From Mycolicibacterium komanii (GTDB lineage Bacteria; Actinomycetota; Actinomycetes; Mycobacteriales; Mycobacteriaceae), in the NCBI RefSeq assembly GCF_001050035.1, contig NZ_CVTA01000012.1, forward strand, positions 1 through 64,000: 64,000 bases of DNA, read 5' to 3'. A program made the position numbers and the translations under genes. Below the pieces are notes generated by a model. The model was not told the DNA's origin. It ran no database searches and saw only the letters and a program-made list of their open reading frames with translations. Below, one piece after another: positions 33,262 through 41,630 of this stretch. How positions within the stretch are numbered: the first letter of the stretch is position 1; each line of letters begins with the position of its first letter.

Positions 33262-34737
33262 CTACAGCACCACCAGCGGCGAACGGACCTTCTGCCTCAC
33301 GGATGCCCGGTCGAAACACATCATCAGCGCATACGCTGCGTCGATTTTGCCCCGTGACTTCTGCTTTGCAAGCGTGAAGCCGCGTTCGTTGCTGCGCACG
33401 ACGGCGTTGAGAATCTGTTGTGCGTACTGCTGGTCACCGTCGTGTGAAATCTCGCCGCGCTTGATCGCTTCATAGAGGTTGCCGAACGCCGGAGTGGATC
33501 GCTCCAAGGTCTGCGGGAATTCAACCATCGGAATGCCTTCGTCTGCCAACTGCTGAGCCGGCAGTTCGAAAAGCCTTGGGTCGAAGGCTACTTCGATCAA
33601 TTCGTATCGCCGGTCAAGCTCGCGAATGTAGGCCATGATGTCGGACACATCAATTGCGGAGTCCTGTTGTGGCATCCAGATTTTCGCGACCGTGTGAAGT
33701 TGTCCGGTTGGCCGACGCTGCGCAATCACCAGCGCGGTTGAGTCTCGTTTCAATCCCACGTCGAGCCCGACCCACGTCGGCGCTCCGTCGCGCAGATCGA
33801 ATCGAGCCGTCAGCGCGTCCCACACTTTGCGACCGTCAGAGCCAAGCCAACTGTCGGTGCCGTCGCGCCACTGGCCCAGATGGAACACGCGGAAATGCGA
33901 TTCTGGCGACATTTCCACGGCTGTCTCTAGCGCGTCGATGGCCTGGTAACCGGCAGCCAACGCAGGACACGCGATGTGCCACGCCTTGCGGTCGCGCACA
34001 TCGCAGTCATCGGGTGCGCTGTATTCGGTGAAGCTGAACCCTGGCGGGGTTCTGCCGTCTAGATAGGCCGAACGCAAGTGCCACAGCGCAGAGCGTTCGC
34101 GGTCCAATCCTGGCGTGCCGACGCCGCAGACCAGCGAGCGTGATCGCTTGCCGGATGCGAGAACCATCGCCGTCCATGCTTCGAGCGGTTGAAAGCCGAT
34201 CTCATCGACAATCGCCAACGTCGGGTCCAAGCCCTGCAATCCATCGGGATCGTTGGCGATGGGAAAGCAGGTGCCGCCGTTGTAGCCGACTGCAATGCGC
34301 GTGCTGCCAATCGCGGTGTAGGTCAGCGACCGCTCATCAAGCAACGGGTCAGCGGCGACCATCTTCGCGGCCACGTCGAACACCGCGCGTTGAGCCTGGC
34401 CCACGGTCGTCGCCATGATCGGCACCTGTGGCTCTCCGGTGTCGTTGCGGTCGAACGTGGCCCACACAGCCAGCGCGGCGAGCTTTGTTGACTTGCCCTG
34501 ACCCCGTGGGCATTGCAACACGCCCTGGCGCACGCCGGGAGAAAGCACGTCGGCAATCCACTGCTGTTGAAACGGTGCCAGCCGCAACGGCTGACCGTAG
34601 CCGTGGCCCTTCGGTGCACGGCAGTACGTCTGAATGAACCGAATCGCGCGCTCTGCCGGATCGGTGTCGGTCCAGTCCCACCAGGGACCGGGCGTAGTGA
34701 CTTTGAATTTCGAGCGAGCATTTCCCGATTGCGCCAT
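33262..34737 (-). CDS. Phage terminase large subunit (reversed orientation)
   Basis: DNA packaging motor and nuclease, 491 residues. ATPase: Walker A CPRGQGKST (76-84) and Walker B LAIVDE (Asp178-Glu179). RNase H-fold nuclease: Asp326 (VGLDVGLKRDS), Asp386 and Asp466 (GKIDAAYALMM). It appears intact. It is transcribed away from the portal-capsid genes, unlike the usual terminase-portal order, and no small terminase is recognised next to it. Confidence 0.93.
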   Translation of the reverse strand: MAQSGNARSKFKVTTPGPWWDWTDTDPAERAIRFIQTYCRAPKGHGYGQPLRLAPFQQQWIADVLSPGVRQGVLQCPRGQGKSTKLAALAVWATFDRNDTGEPQVPIMATTVGQAQRAVFDVAAKMVAADPLLDERSLTYTAIGSTRIAVGYNGGTCFPIANDPDGLQGLDPTLAIVDEIGFQPLEAWTAMVLASGKRSRSLVCGVGTPGLDRERSALWHLRSAYLDGRTPPGFSFTEYSAPDDCDVRDRKAWHIACPALAAGYQAIDALETAVEMSPESHFRVFHLGQWRDGTDSWLGSDGRKVWDALTARFDLRDGAPTWVGLDVGLKRDSTALVIAQRRPTGQLHTVAKIWMPQQDSAIDVSDIMAYIRELDRRYELIEVAFDPRLFELPAQQLADEGIPMVEFPQTLERSTPAFGNLYEAIKRGEISHDGDQQYAQQILNAVVRSNERGFTLAKQKSRGKIDAAYALMMCFDRASVRQKVRSPLVVL

Positions 34738-34975
34738 TTCGGTGTGTCCCTTTCCTCAATTCCGATATTGACCTATTCTGGCGATTAGCGCCAGGGCAGG
34801 ATGTTCCGTCAGAGCCTGCCTGCTCTGGCGCACAACACCTTTCAAGCGAGAGAGCCGCGCTGAAAAGAAAAAGCGAAATAGGGTCGACAAATTAAAAGAC
34901 GCAACAGCCGGCTAAATTAATTTCTCGACCATCCGACAAAATCAATCCACGAAAGAGGACAGGAAACCCGCTGCG
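34738..34975. promoter_or_regulatory. Divergent terminase/portal region, A/T-rich; promoter and possible packaging site
   Basis: 238 bp without a gene. CTGGCG-N5-CGCCAG forms a hairpin near 34,777-34,793, followed by related GCCTGCCTGC/CTGGCG words. The right half is A/T-rich with the repeat AAATTAA, and a -10-like TAAATT precedes the portal gene. Its position beside the terminase makes it a candidate cos/pac region, but nothing proves it. Confidence 0.35.
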
Positions 34976-36265
34976 ATGGCCTGGTGGCCGTGGTCACGAA
35001 CCGCCCGCTTCGAACCGACCGAACAACGGTCGGCATCGTGGTCTATCTCTGACCCCGCCATCGTGGAACTTCTGGGGATCGGTTCGCCCAACCTGGCGGG
35101 TGTCGCGGTCGGTGAATCGAGCGTGCTGGGCCTGGCTGCCCTCTACCGTGCCGTCTCGCTGATCGCCGGGACGATTGCCAGCCTGCCTATGCGGACCATC
35201 GAGACGAACAGGGACGGCCACACCGAGCGCGCACGGTCGTTTCTGGACACCCCTGGCGGGCCTGCTGGACCGACGCCGTTCGAGTGGAAAGAGCAAGTGC
35301 TTGTGCATCTGCTGTTGCACGGCAACGCCTACTGTGCCCACCTGTACGGCGGGGCCGGTCAAATCGTGGGCCTGTTGCCGGTGCATCCGCTGGCGGTCTC
35401 GGTGGACATGCAGCCCGATGGATCGAAGCTATTTGCGGTGAGTTTGGCCGATGGCACCCGGCGAATTTTCACCGCAGCGCAGTTGACCCACATTCCCGCG
35501 CTGTCAACCGATGGCGTCACCGGCCTTTCACCCATCGCCGTCGCGCGAAACGTGTTCGGCACATCGCTAGCCGGTGATCGCGCAGCAGCGCGCATGTTCA
35601 GCAACGGCGCGATGGTGAGCGGCATTGTCACGCCCGAAGAAGACTTGACGGCAGAAGAAGCGACGACGATCAAAAACGATCTGCGTCAACGCGTTCAGGG
35701 TGGCGCGAACGCCGGTGACATCGCCGTCATCAACCGCAAACTCAAGTTCGACAAGTGGAGCATGAGCGCCGAAGACGCGCAGTTCCTCCAAAGCAGAGCC
35801 TTTCAGGTCGAAGAAATCGCGCGGTTCTACGGTGTGCCGCCGCACTTGCTCATGCAGACCGAAAAGCAAACGTCGTGGGGTACCGGCGTGCAAGAACAGA
35901 ACCGGGGCCTTGCCCGCTACACACTTGAACCGTGGACGACACGCATTCAAGAGCGGCTGAGCCGTCTTTTGACCGGCGGTAAGAAGTGCGAATTTGATTA
36001 CTCGGCGTTCGTGCAGCCCGATCCCGAAACCGAAATCGGTCTGTTGATCGACCAGGTTGACGCCGGATTGCTCACGATCAACGAAGCGCGCAAGATTCGC
36101 AATCTGCCGCCGTTGCCTGGCGGGGATACCGTGCCCGACGACACCGATACTGTGAACGACGAAACCAATTCGGACACAAATGATTCCGGTTTGGGCGTCT
36201 TGCAGCGATTCGGACAGCCGTTGATCCTGCCAGCACCGGTCACGAACGGAGCGCACCTTGAGTAA
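34976..36265 (+). CDS. HK97-family portal protein
   Basis: 429 residues, the dodecameric DNA gate of the capsid vertex. Family features: LYRAVSLIAGTIASLPM near residues 56-72, LLLHGNAYCAHL, and FQVEEIARFYGVPPHLL followed by a helix-rich end; the acidic Asp/Asn-rich tail is variable in the family. ATG start after GAAAGAGGACAGGAAA. Its stop overlaps the protease start. Confidence 0.94.
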   Translation: MAWWPWSRTARFEPTEQRSASWSISDPAIVELLGIGSPNLAGVAVGESSVLGLAALYRAVSLIAGTIASLPMRTIETNRDGHTERARSFLDTPGGPAGPTPFEWKEQVLVHLLLHGNAYCAHLYGGAGQIVGLLPVHPLAVSVDMQPDGSKLFAVSLADGTRRIFTAAQLTHIPALSTDGVTGLSPIAVARNVFGTSLAGDRAAARMFSNGAMVSGIVTPEEDLTAEEATTIKNDLRQRVQGGANAGDIAVINRKLKFDKWSMSAEDAQFLQSRAFQVEEIARFYGVPPHLLMQTEKQTSWGTGVQEQNRGLARYTLEPWTTRIQERLSRLLTGGKKCEFDYSAFVQPDPETEIGLLIDQVDAGLLTINEARKIRNLPPLPGGDTVPDDTDTVNDETNSDTNDSGLGVLQRFGQPLILPAPVTNGAHLE

Positions 36266-36848
36266 CGCCACGGTGGAAGCAACACGGTTCGGCGTCGAAC
36301 TGCGCGCCGAGGTCACCGGCAATAAGCTCGTCGGTCATGCTGCGGTTTTCGGTCAGTACGCCGAGCTACCGGGACATCTGGAAACGTTGCACCGCAGTGC
36401 TTTTGACGCCATCCGCGCCGACGCGTCTACCGACGTGGTAGCACTCTACGAACACGACCCCGCCAAGCTGTTAGGACGCCAGTCATCGGGCACGCTGCGT
36501 TGGTCAGTGGACTCCGAGGGTCTGCCATTCGAGTTGGACATACCCGACACCAGCCATGGCCGCGACGTGCGCGAACTGGCCTTGCGCGGTGACCTCAAAG
36601 CCTGCTCGTTCGGATTCGTACCGGGACGCGACGAATGGTCACAGATCGAAGGCCGACAGTTGCGCACCCATACCAGCGTGAGCCGTCTGCGAGATTTGTC
36701 GGTCGTGTGTTTCCCTGCTTACTCCGGCACTTCGGTCATGCTGCGCTCACTCGATCAAGCCAGCGCGCCAACCGAATCGGGACGTTCACAACTCATCCGA
36801 GCGCGACACCGCATCCGTTACCGCAACGAAGCAAGGCGACTGACATGA
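36258..36848 (+). CDS. HK97-family prohead protease
   Basis: 196 residues, removes the scaffold part of the capsid protein during maturation. The catalytic His is in LYEHDPAKLLGR and the Ser in LKACSFGF. Starts with TTG at 36,258 inside the end of the portal gene, with CGGAG just upstream, so it is likely translationally coupled. The basic tail is variable. Confidence 0.93.
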   Translation: MSNATVEATRFGVELRAEVTGNKLVGHAAVFGQYAELPGHLETLHRSAFDAIRADASTDVVALYEHDPAKLLGRQSSGTLRWSVDSEGLPFELDIPDTSHGRDVRELALRGDLKACSFGFVPGRDEWSQIEGRQLRTHTSVSRLRDLSVVCFPAYSGTSVMLRSLDQASAPTESGRSQLIRARHRIRYRNEARRLT

Positions 36849-36901
36849 ACACCGCTGCCCGCCGACGCAATCGACACACTGACCTCTCGAAAGGAAACAC
36901 C

Positions 36902-38224
36902 ATGATCACGACACCGACGCCGAACGCTCTACTGATCGCGAAGAACAAGACGCGCGCCTTGGCGGCGTGGCCGCTGTACGGGTCCGAGCCCACGCCACCC
37001 GCGAACGCCGACGCCAACGACAACGACCCGCTGACCGTCGAAGACATCATTGCCGCGCTACAGGACATCATCGACGCCGCCGAAGGCCGCGCGCTTTCCG
37101 ACGAGGAAGTACAGCGATACGAACAACTCGAAGTGCAATTGCGAAACGCACAGCGCACCGTCGAAATCCGTTCGCGTCAGCAGGCGTACACCGCGCCGGT
37201 TAACGGCGGGCTGGCAACCGCTGTGCACGTAGGCACCGCGCGCCGTGACGACACGCTGGAACGCGCGTTCGACCACTACATGCGCACCGGTCGTGAAAAC
37301 GCCGATCTGGTGGAGCTTCGCGCGCAAGGCACCACGCCGGATTCCGCTGGCGGGTTTCTGGTGCCCGACATGATGCGAAACAAGATCGTAGAACGGCTCA
37401 AGACGTTCGGCGGTCTGGCGAGCGCCGTGGAGGAAATCGTGACCTCTGGCGGGGAGCCTCTGCGCTGGCCCACCCTCGATGACACCGCCAATGTCGGTTT
37501 GATCGCACCGGAGAACGCCGCGCCGACTTCTGGCGGGGCGGATCTGGTGTTCGGTGAAAAGGTGCTCGGAGCGTTCAAGTACATCGCACCCGGTGCCGGT
37601 AACTTGCCGCTTCGCGTTTCAGTCGAATTGCTGCAAGATTCGGCGTTCGACGTTCAGGCTCTCGTCGAGCGCAAGCTCGGTGAGCGCATCGGACGCCGCC
37701 AGGCGCTCGATTGGGTGACCGGCAACGGCACCACTGAGCCGTTCGGCATCGATACCGGTATCTCGGTGTTCACTGGCACATTCGACACCGCTACGCCCAC
37801 CTACGACAACTTGGTCAACGCAATTCACCAGGTGGACCCTGCGTATCGGGCCAACGCGGTGTGGTCGTTCAACGATCAAACCATGGCCGCAATCGAACGG
37901 CTGACGGACAACGACGGGCGTCCACTTCTGAACCCCGCTGCCGAAGGCATTTCGACCGGTCCCCACAACACGACGTTGCTCGGGTACCCGGTCATCATCG
38001 ATCAGGCTTGGCCCCCGTATCAGGATGGCGTGGCAGCCAAGTGGGGCGTTTTCGGTGATCTGCGCAGCGGCTACGTGATTCGCCGCGTGAAGGATTTGAC
38101 GCTGATCGTCAACCCGTACAGCCGCGCCAACGAGGGCCAGGTGGAATACACCCTATGGGCTCGCGCCGATGGCGTTCCGCAGGACACCGCCGCCTATCGC
38201 GTTCTGACCAACGAGGTTTCGTAA
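36902..38224 (+). CDS. HK97-family major capsid protein
   Basis: 440 residues. The N-terminal ~120 residues, with an acidic helical stretch (VEDIIAALQDIIDAAEG, EEVQRYEQLEVQLRNAQR), look like the built-in scaffold (delta) domain cut off by the protease. The HK97 fold follows: AGGFLVPDMM, EIVTSGGEPLRWPTLDD, DVQALVERKLGERIGRRQALDWVTGNG. The start ATG at 36,902 is chosen for the SD AAAGGAAA 6-8 nt upstream; a longer frame overlaps the protease gene. Confidence 0.95.
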   Translation: MITTPTPNALLIAKNKTRALAAWPLYGSEPTPPANADANDNDPLTVEDIIAALQDIIDAAEGRALSDEEVQRYEQLEVQLRNAQRTVEIRSRQQAYTAPVNGGLATAVHVGTARRDDTLERAFDHYMRTGRENADLVELRAQGTTPDSAGGFLVPDMMRNKIVERLKTFGGLASAVEEIVTSGGEPLRWPTLDDTANVGLIAPENAAPTSGGADLVFGEKVLGAFKYIAPGAGNLPLRVSVELLQDSAFDVQALVERKLGERIGRRQALDWVTGNGTTEPFGIDTGISVFTGTFDTATPTYDNLVNAIHQVDPAYRANAVWSFNDQTMAAIERLTDNDGRPLLNPAAEGISTGPHNTTLLGYPVIIDQAWPPYQDGVAAKWGVFGDLRSGYVIRRVKDLTLIVNPYSRANEGQVEYTLWARADGVPQDTAAYRVLTNEVS

Positions 38225-38229
38225 AACGG

Positions 38230-38271
38230 AGGGAATCCCAGAGGCACACTGCTTGGCCGCTGGGATTCCCT
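38230..38271 (+). terminator. Perfect hairpin after the capsid gene
   Basis: AGGGAATCCCAG (38,230-38,241) pairs with CTGGGATTCCCT (38,260-38,271), a 12-bp perfect stem 5 nt after the capsid stop. There is no U-tract, so it may be a partial terminator or an mRNA-stabilising end that keeps capsid expression above the downstream genes. Confidence 0.6.
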
Positions 38272-38295
38272 TCGACTACTAGCAAAGGATGACCC

Positions 38296-38502
38296 ATGAT
38301 CACAAGCAACCGCAGCATCGCCGAACTGGCCGATAGGAAAGCTGAATTGCTCGAAGAACTGGGCGAGGTCAACGCCGAAATCAAGGCGCGCGCTGGCGAA
38401 CGCGATGAATTTGACGCTGACGAAACGGCAGAGTCCGCCGAAGTGGAAGCGGCGACCGACAAGAGCGCCGAAAACGTCGAGAACACCAGCGCCACGACGT
38501 AA
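38296..38502 (+). CDS. Small acidic coiled-coil protein
   Basis: 68 residues with heptad-like Leu/Ala spacing (SIAELADRKAELLEELGEVN) and a highly acidic tail rich in Glu, Asp and Ala. A clear SD (AAAGGA) precedes the ATG. Its place between capsid and connector would fit a head accessory protein; no family recognised. Confidence 0.65.
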   Translation: MITSNRSIAELADRKAELLEELGEVNAEIKARAGERDEFDADETAESAEVEAATDKSAENVENTSATT

Positions 38503-38525
38503 ACGCGAGCAGAGAGGTCGAACGC

Positions 38526-39131
38526 ATGGGTTGGGCACCGCCGTATGCGACTGCCGCCGAGTTGGCGCATTTCATGGGTGATGCCGTCGCCACCGATGAC
38601 GCCGAACTGACCCTAGCGATTGAAGCGGCGTCCCGGTCGGTGGATCGCATCACCGGACGGCAGTTCGGATCACTCGACGCGCCGGAATCAAGGCTGTTCA
38701 CCGCACGCTATGACACCTACCGGCGACGTTGGATCATCGACGTTGACGACTTCGCTACCACCGACGCCATGACCGTCGAAATCGTTGGCGTGCAGTATGA
38801 TTCGCCACTGTTGGCTTGGCTGCCTGCACCGGTCAATGCCGTTGTCGCTGGCGGGGTTTGGACTCAATTAGTCATCGACTCCGGTAGCCCGGTCGTCCCT
38901 AGTGCTGCTGAGCACGGGGTGCGCGTCACCGCAACGTGGGGATGGCCTGACGTGCCGCCCACCATCAAACTCGCGACGTTGATCCAAGCATCCCGGTTGT
39001 TCGCCCGCCGTCATGCACCGTTCGGTGTGGCGGGTAACCCCGAGGTCGGTCAACTGCGGTTGCTGGAACGGCTGGACCCTGACGTGGCGATCAGCGTGCG
39101 ACCGTTCGCCCGTGTCTGGGGTGCGGTGTAG
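38526..39131 (+). CDS. Head-tail connector (gp6-like adaptor) protein
   Basis: 201 residues. The N-terminal helical part (TAAELAHFMGD...DAELTLAIEAASRSVDRITGRQF) is typical of gp6-like adaptors that bind under the portal. The rest has a WGWPDVPPTIKLATLIQASRLFARR segment as in related actinophage adaptors. Placed just after the capsid module, as usual. This is the last clear virion gene; no tail genes follow. Confidence 0.8.
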   Translation: MGWAPPYATAAELAHFMGDAVATDDAELTLAIEAASRSVDRITGRQFGSLDAPESRLFTARYDTYRRRWIIDVDDFATTDAMTVEIVGVQYDSPLLAWLPAPVNAVVAGGVWTQLVIDSGSPVVPSAAEHGVRVTATWGWPDVPPTIKLATLIQASRLFARRHAPFGVAGNPEVGQLRLLERLDPDVAISVRPFARVWGAV

Positions 39132-39134
39132 CCG

Positions 39135-39533
39135 ATGGCCGGTCGTCGCAGGAAACGCGCCTACCGCCGTGACGCGCACGGTCGATTTGCCCCGGCGTCG
39201 GGTGTTTCATCCGAGGACGAGCGGCGCAAGAAACGCCGCCGCACCGTCGCCGGAGTGACCGTCACCGTGGGAGCCGTCGCCGCGACACAAGCGCACCCCG
39301 CGAGCAGGACCAGGACCGCTGCGACCCAGCGCAAGATCGTGAAGGGCCACGTGGCGCGAGCCAGCGCCGATCACGCCAAGCTGTCGAGCATGCGAGCGCG
39401 GGCGTTCCCCACGACGGCGGTCACCGGCAGATCGTTCAACGCGAAGGCCGCGAGAGCCGAGGGCCGCACGCTCACCAAGGGCTACCGAAAGCAGGTCAAA
39501 ATCGTGAGGAAATCCGCTCGAAAGTCTCGATGA
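39135..39533 (+). CDS. Small highly basic protein (RDxxGRFA motif)
   Basis: 132 residues, very rich in Arg, Lys and Ala, with RRDAHGRFAPASG near the start, a motif frequent in small actinophage proteins. A stretch VTVTVGAVAATQA could be weakly hydrophobic. Begins 3 nt after the connector stop, so co-transcribed. May bind DNA or be a minor head protein; a protein with a similar N-terminus is encoded at 47,296. Confidence 0.65.
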   Translation: MAGRRRKRAYRRDAHGRFAPASGVSSEDERRKKRRRTVAGVTVTVGAVAATQAHPASRTRTAATQRKIVKGHVARASADHAKLSSMRARAFPTTAVTGRSFNAKAARAEGRTLTKGYRKQVKIVRKSARKSR

Positions 39534-39543
39534 GCTTGGAGCC

Positions 39544-40887
39544 CTACGGCACGCCCTCATCCTGAGTGCCGCCCTCATCCTGAGTACCGATGTCGTCCGG
39601 AATCTTAGATGCGAGGTAGGCGAAGAAAAGTTGGGCGCCCAGCCCAAGTTCCCGGAGCCGTCGGACGGCCTCGTCGGGGGTCACCTCGTATTCGGCCTCA
39701 AGGATCTGAGAGAGCCGAGCCTCTCGCGATTTTACGAACTTAATGAGACCACCGAATGCGGCGTCGTCTTTGGACTGCCGATAGGTCATGATTAATTGAG
39801 CGGCCAACGTTACGAGAAAGATTGGTCCGTAAATCGCCGTAGCGAAAGCCACCCCTAAAGCGATATCACCGACAGCCGTGATCTGAGGAATTGTGTTGGC
39901 ATAGAGGGAGGTCACTGAGTAGAACAGAAATCCGACGAGCGAGGGCGTCACGGTCGTATCGTATTGCTCGGGCACGGCGATGTAGATCGAGCGATTAATA
40001 AGTGCGAGAAGAAAGATCGACTGTATCAACAGCCACAGATACGAAAGCGCGTTGAGAAAAATTGGGGCGTGGCTACGCCGGTACTGTTGAAGTAGGCCGG
40101 AATAAAAGGCCATCACTTTAAGTGTGAAAACACCTATGGTAATACTATTGGTGAATTTTGTTAGCTGTTCCTTGTTGAACCGCTCGACTTCATCGCTACG
40201 AAGCTCGGCTCCTATCTGCAAAGGCTCAATCCGCGATCTCGACGTAACGGACCGGACGAGCTTTTGTTGGTAGCCTAGGAATTTCGATGCGCGAACTCCG
40301 CCAATGATGGTCTGCGCGTAGTGGTAAATAAGGGCAATTGACAACAGCACGGCGCAAACTGCTGCGACATGTGGTGATCTACTCGCAAGTGCCACTACCA
40401 CCACTAATATCTCGACGGCGCGAATAAAGAGTCTCCAGCGGAAACGCGAAAATACCGATACACACAATGTTGAAAGCGCCAAAAGAAGATTCCAGCTCCG
40501 AAACCACATTAGCAATCGGGGAATTTTCCAGAACAATATGATGAGTGGAAAGAAGACCGCATACAACAGGACAAAGACGCTCTTCTTATGTGCCACTAGA
40601 ATTACCGCAACGACTAGCAGCAAAACTAGCCAGCGGAATTGCACGATATGATTCCATGGGCTGCCCAGTTGGCTGGCAAGATAGACGTCGAAATCAAAGA
40701 AGAGCAGTTTCGTCAAACCAAGAACCCATACAACCGTTCCAGCCACATCACCCGCAAGAGAAATCCGACGCCACTTATTAGGTGTATCCGATTTATCTGA
40801 CTTATTTGAGCGCCAGGGTGGTACAAGGTCCTCGGTCTGGTATTCCGCTACCGATGCGTCAATCTTGTCCCACAGCGAAATTGACAA
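39544..40887 (-). CDS. Multi-pass membrane protein (element cargo)
   Basis: 447 residues with about eight hydrophobic segments, including WLVLLLVVAVILVAHKK, FVLLYAVFFPLIILF, ILVVVVALASRS and FATAIYGPIFLVTLAAQLI, and a charged C-terminus with the repeated tail GTQDEG. The gene is visibly A/T-richer than its neighbours, pointing to recent acquisition. It starts 2 nt after the stop of the next upstream membrane gene, so the two form an operon. No family recognised; superinfection exclusion or another anti-phage role is possible (inference). Confidence 0.7.
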   Translation of the reverse strand: MSISLWDKIDASVAEYQTEDLVPPWRSNKSDKSDTPNKWRRISLAGDVAGTVVWVLGLTKLLFFDFDVYLASQLGSPWNHIVQFRWLVLLLVVAVILVAHKKSVFVLLYAVFFPLIILFWKIPRLLMWFRSWNLLLALSTLCVSVFSRFRWRLFIRAVEILVVVVALASRSPHVAAVCAVLLSIALIYHYAQTIIGGVRASKFLGYQQKLVRSVTSRSRIEPLQIGAELRSDEVERFNKEQLTKFTNSITIGVFTLKVMAFYSGLLQQYRRSHAPIFLNALSYLWLLIQSIFLLALINRSIYIAVPEQYDTTVTPSLVGFLFYSVTSLYANTIPQITAVGDIALGVAFATAIYGPIFLVTLAAQLIMTYRQSKDDAAFGGLIKFVKSREARLSQILEAEYEVTPDEAVRRLRELGLGAQLFFAYLASKIPDDIGTQDEGGTQDEGVP

Positions 40888-40889
40888 TT

Positions 40890-41630
40890 TTAGTCCTTAG
40901 CATCGCTGGGGTTAGGGGAGCGTTTGATGCGAGAGAAGATATTCCAAATACGCCAGGGCCTGTAGCTTCTCAACTCCATCGCCGCTATAGACTCGACTAT
41001 ATCCGGAGAGAGATTCTGCTCTTGCAAGTATTGCTGTGTCAGCTTAGTGACGCGGCTATGATACCTCCCCCAACGGATCGCAAGAATAATTACGACTGCC
41101 GCCAAAGCGAGGAAAGGTCGCCAATAACCTCCATCAGTCGTCGGGAACGAAAAGACTATCGCCAAGATAGCGAGAAATAAGACGAAGTCCAGCAATTCAT
41201 TAAATGCGATGTGGCGAATGCGGCTTTCTAGCGGGAGCAGTAGCGCCCGGTTACCGGCGTAGTGGATCAGGATCTCTTTCGCCCGCGAACCCTCTGGCAG
41301 CTTCTCGGCAATGTTGAGATCGTGAAGGATCTGCGCTCGTTGATCTCGCCGTTCCTTGAGGTAGCCGATATAGGCCGCGATCAGGGTCGCCGCTGCGGCG
41401 ACGATTGCCACAGACAGAGGCACCACCCAGTCACTCGACCAGTCCACGCGTCGAACGCTATCGACCGACCCGGCCACCGGCGAACCGCCACGCCGGAACG
41501 TTCGTGCCACTAGAACGCCGAACACGGCAAAGAATGCGGTAATGCGCGCGAAGTGTTGCTCGGAATGCGGGCGCTGGCTTTTGTACCCGCATACCCTGGG
41601 ACGCTGTGAGCGGCAGTGACGATGAGCCAT
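40890..41630 (-). CDS. Three-helix membrane protein (element cargo)
   Basis: Up to 246 residues; the start is uncertain (GTG codons at 41,510 or 41,474 are likely because the first ~40 residues overlap the divergent HEPN-type gene). Membrane segments: WVVPLSVAIVAAAATLIAAY, LLDFVLFLAILAIVF and FLALAAVVIILAI. A basic cytoplasmic segment (YLKERRDQRAQILHDL) lies between the first two. A/T-rich like its partner gene, with which it forms an operon. Function unknown. Confidence 0.65.
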   Translation of the reverse strand: MAHRHCRSQRPRVCGYKSQRPHSEQHFARITAFFAVFGVLVARTFRRGGSPVAGSVDSVRRVDWSSDWVVPLSVAIVAAAATLIAAYIGYLKERRDQRAQILHDLNIAEKLPEGSRAKEILIHYAGNRALLLPLESRIRHIAFNELLDFVLFLAILAIVFSFPTTDGGYWRPFLALAAVVIILAIRWGRYHSRVTKLTQQYLQEQNLSPDIVESIAAMELRSYRPWRIWNIFSRIKRSPNPSDAKD

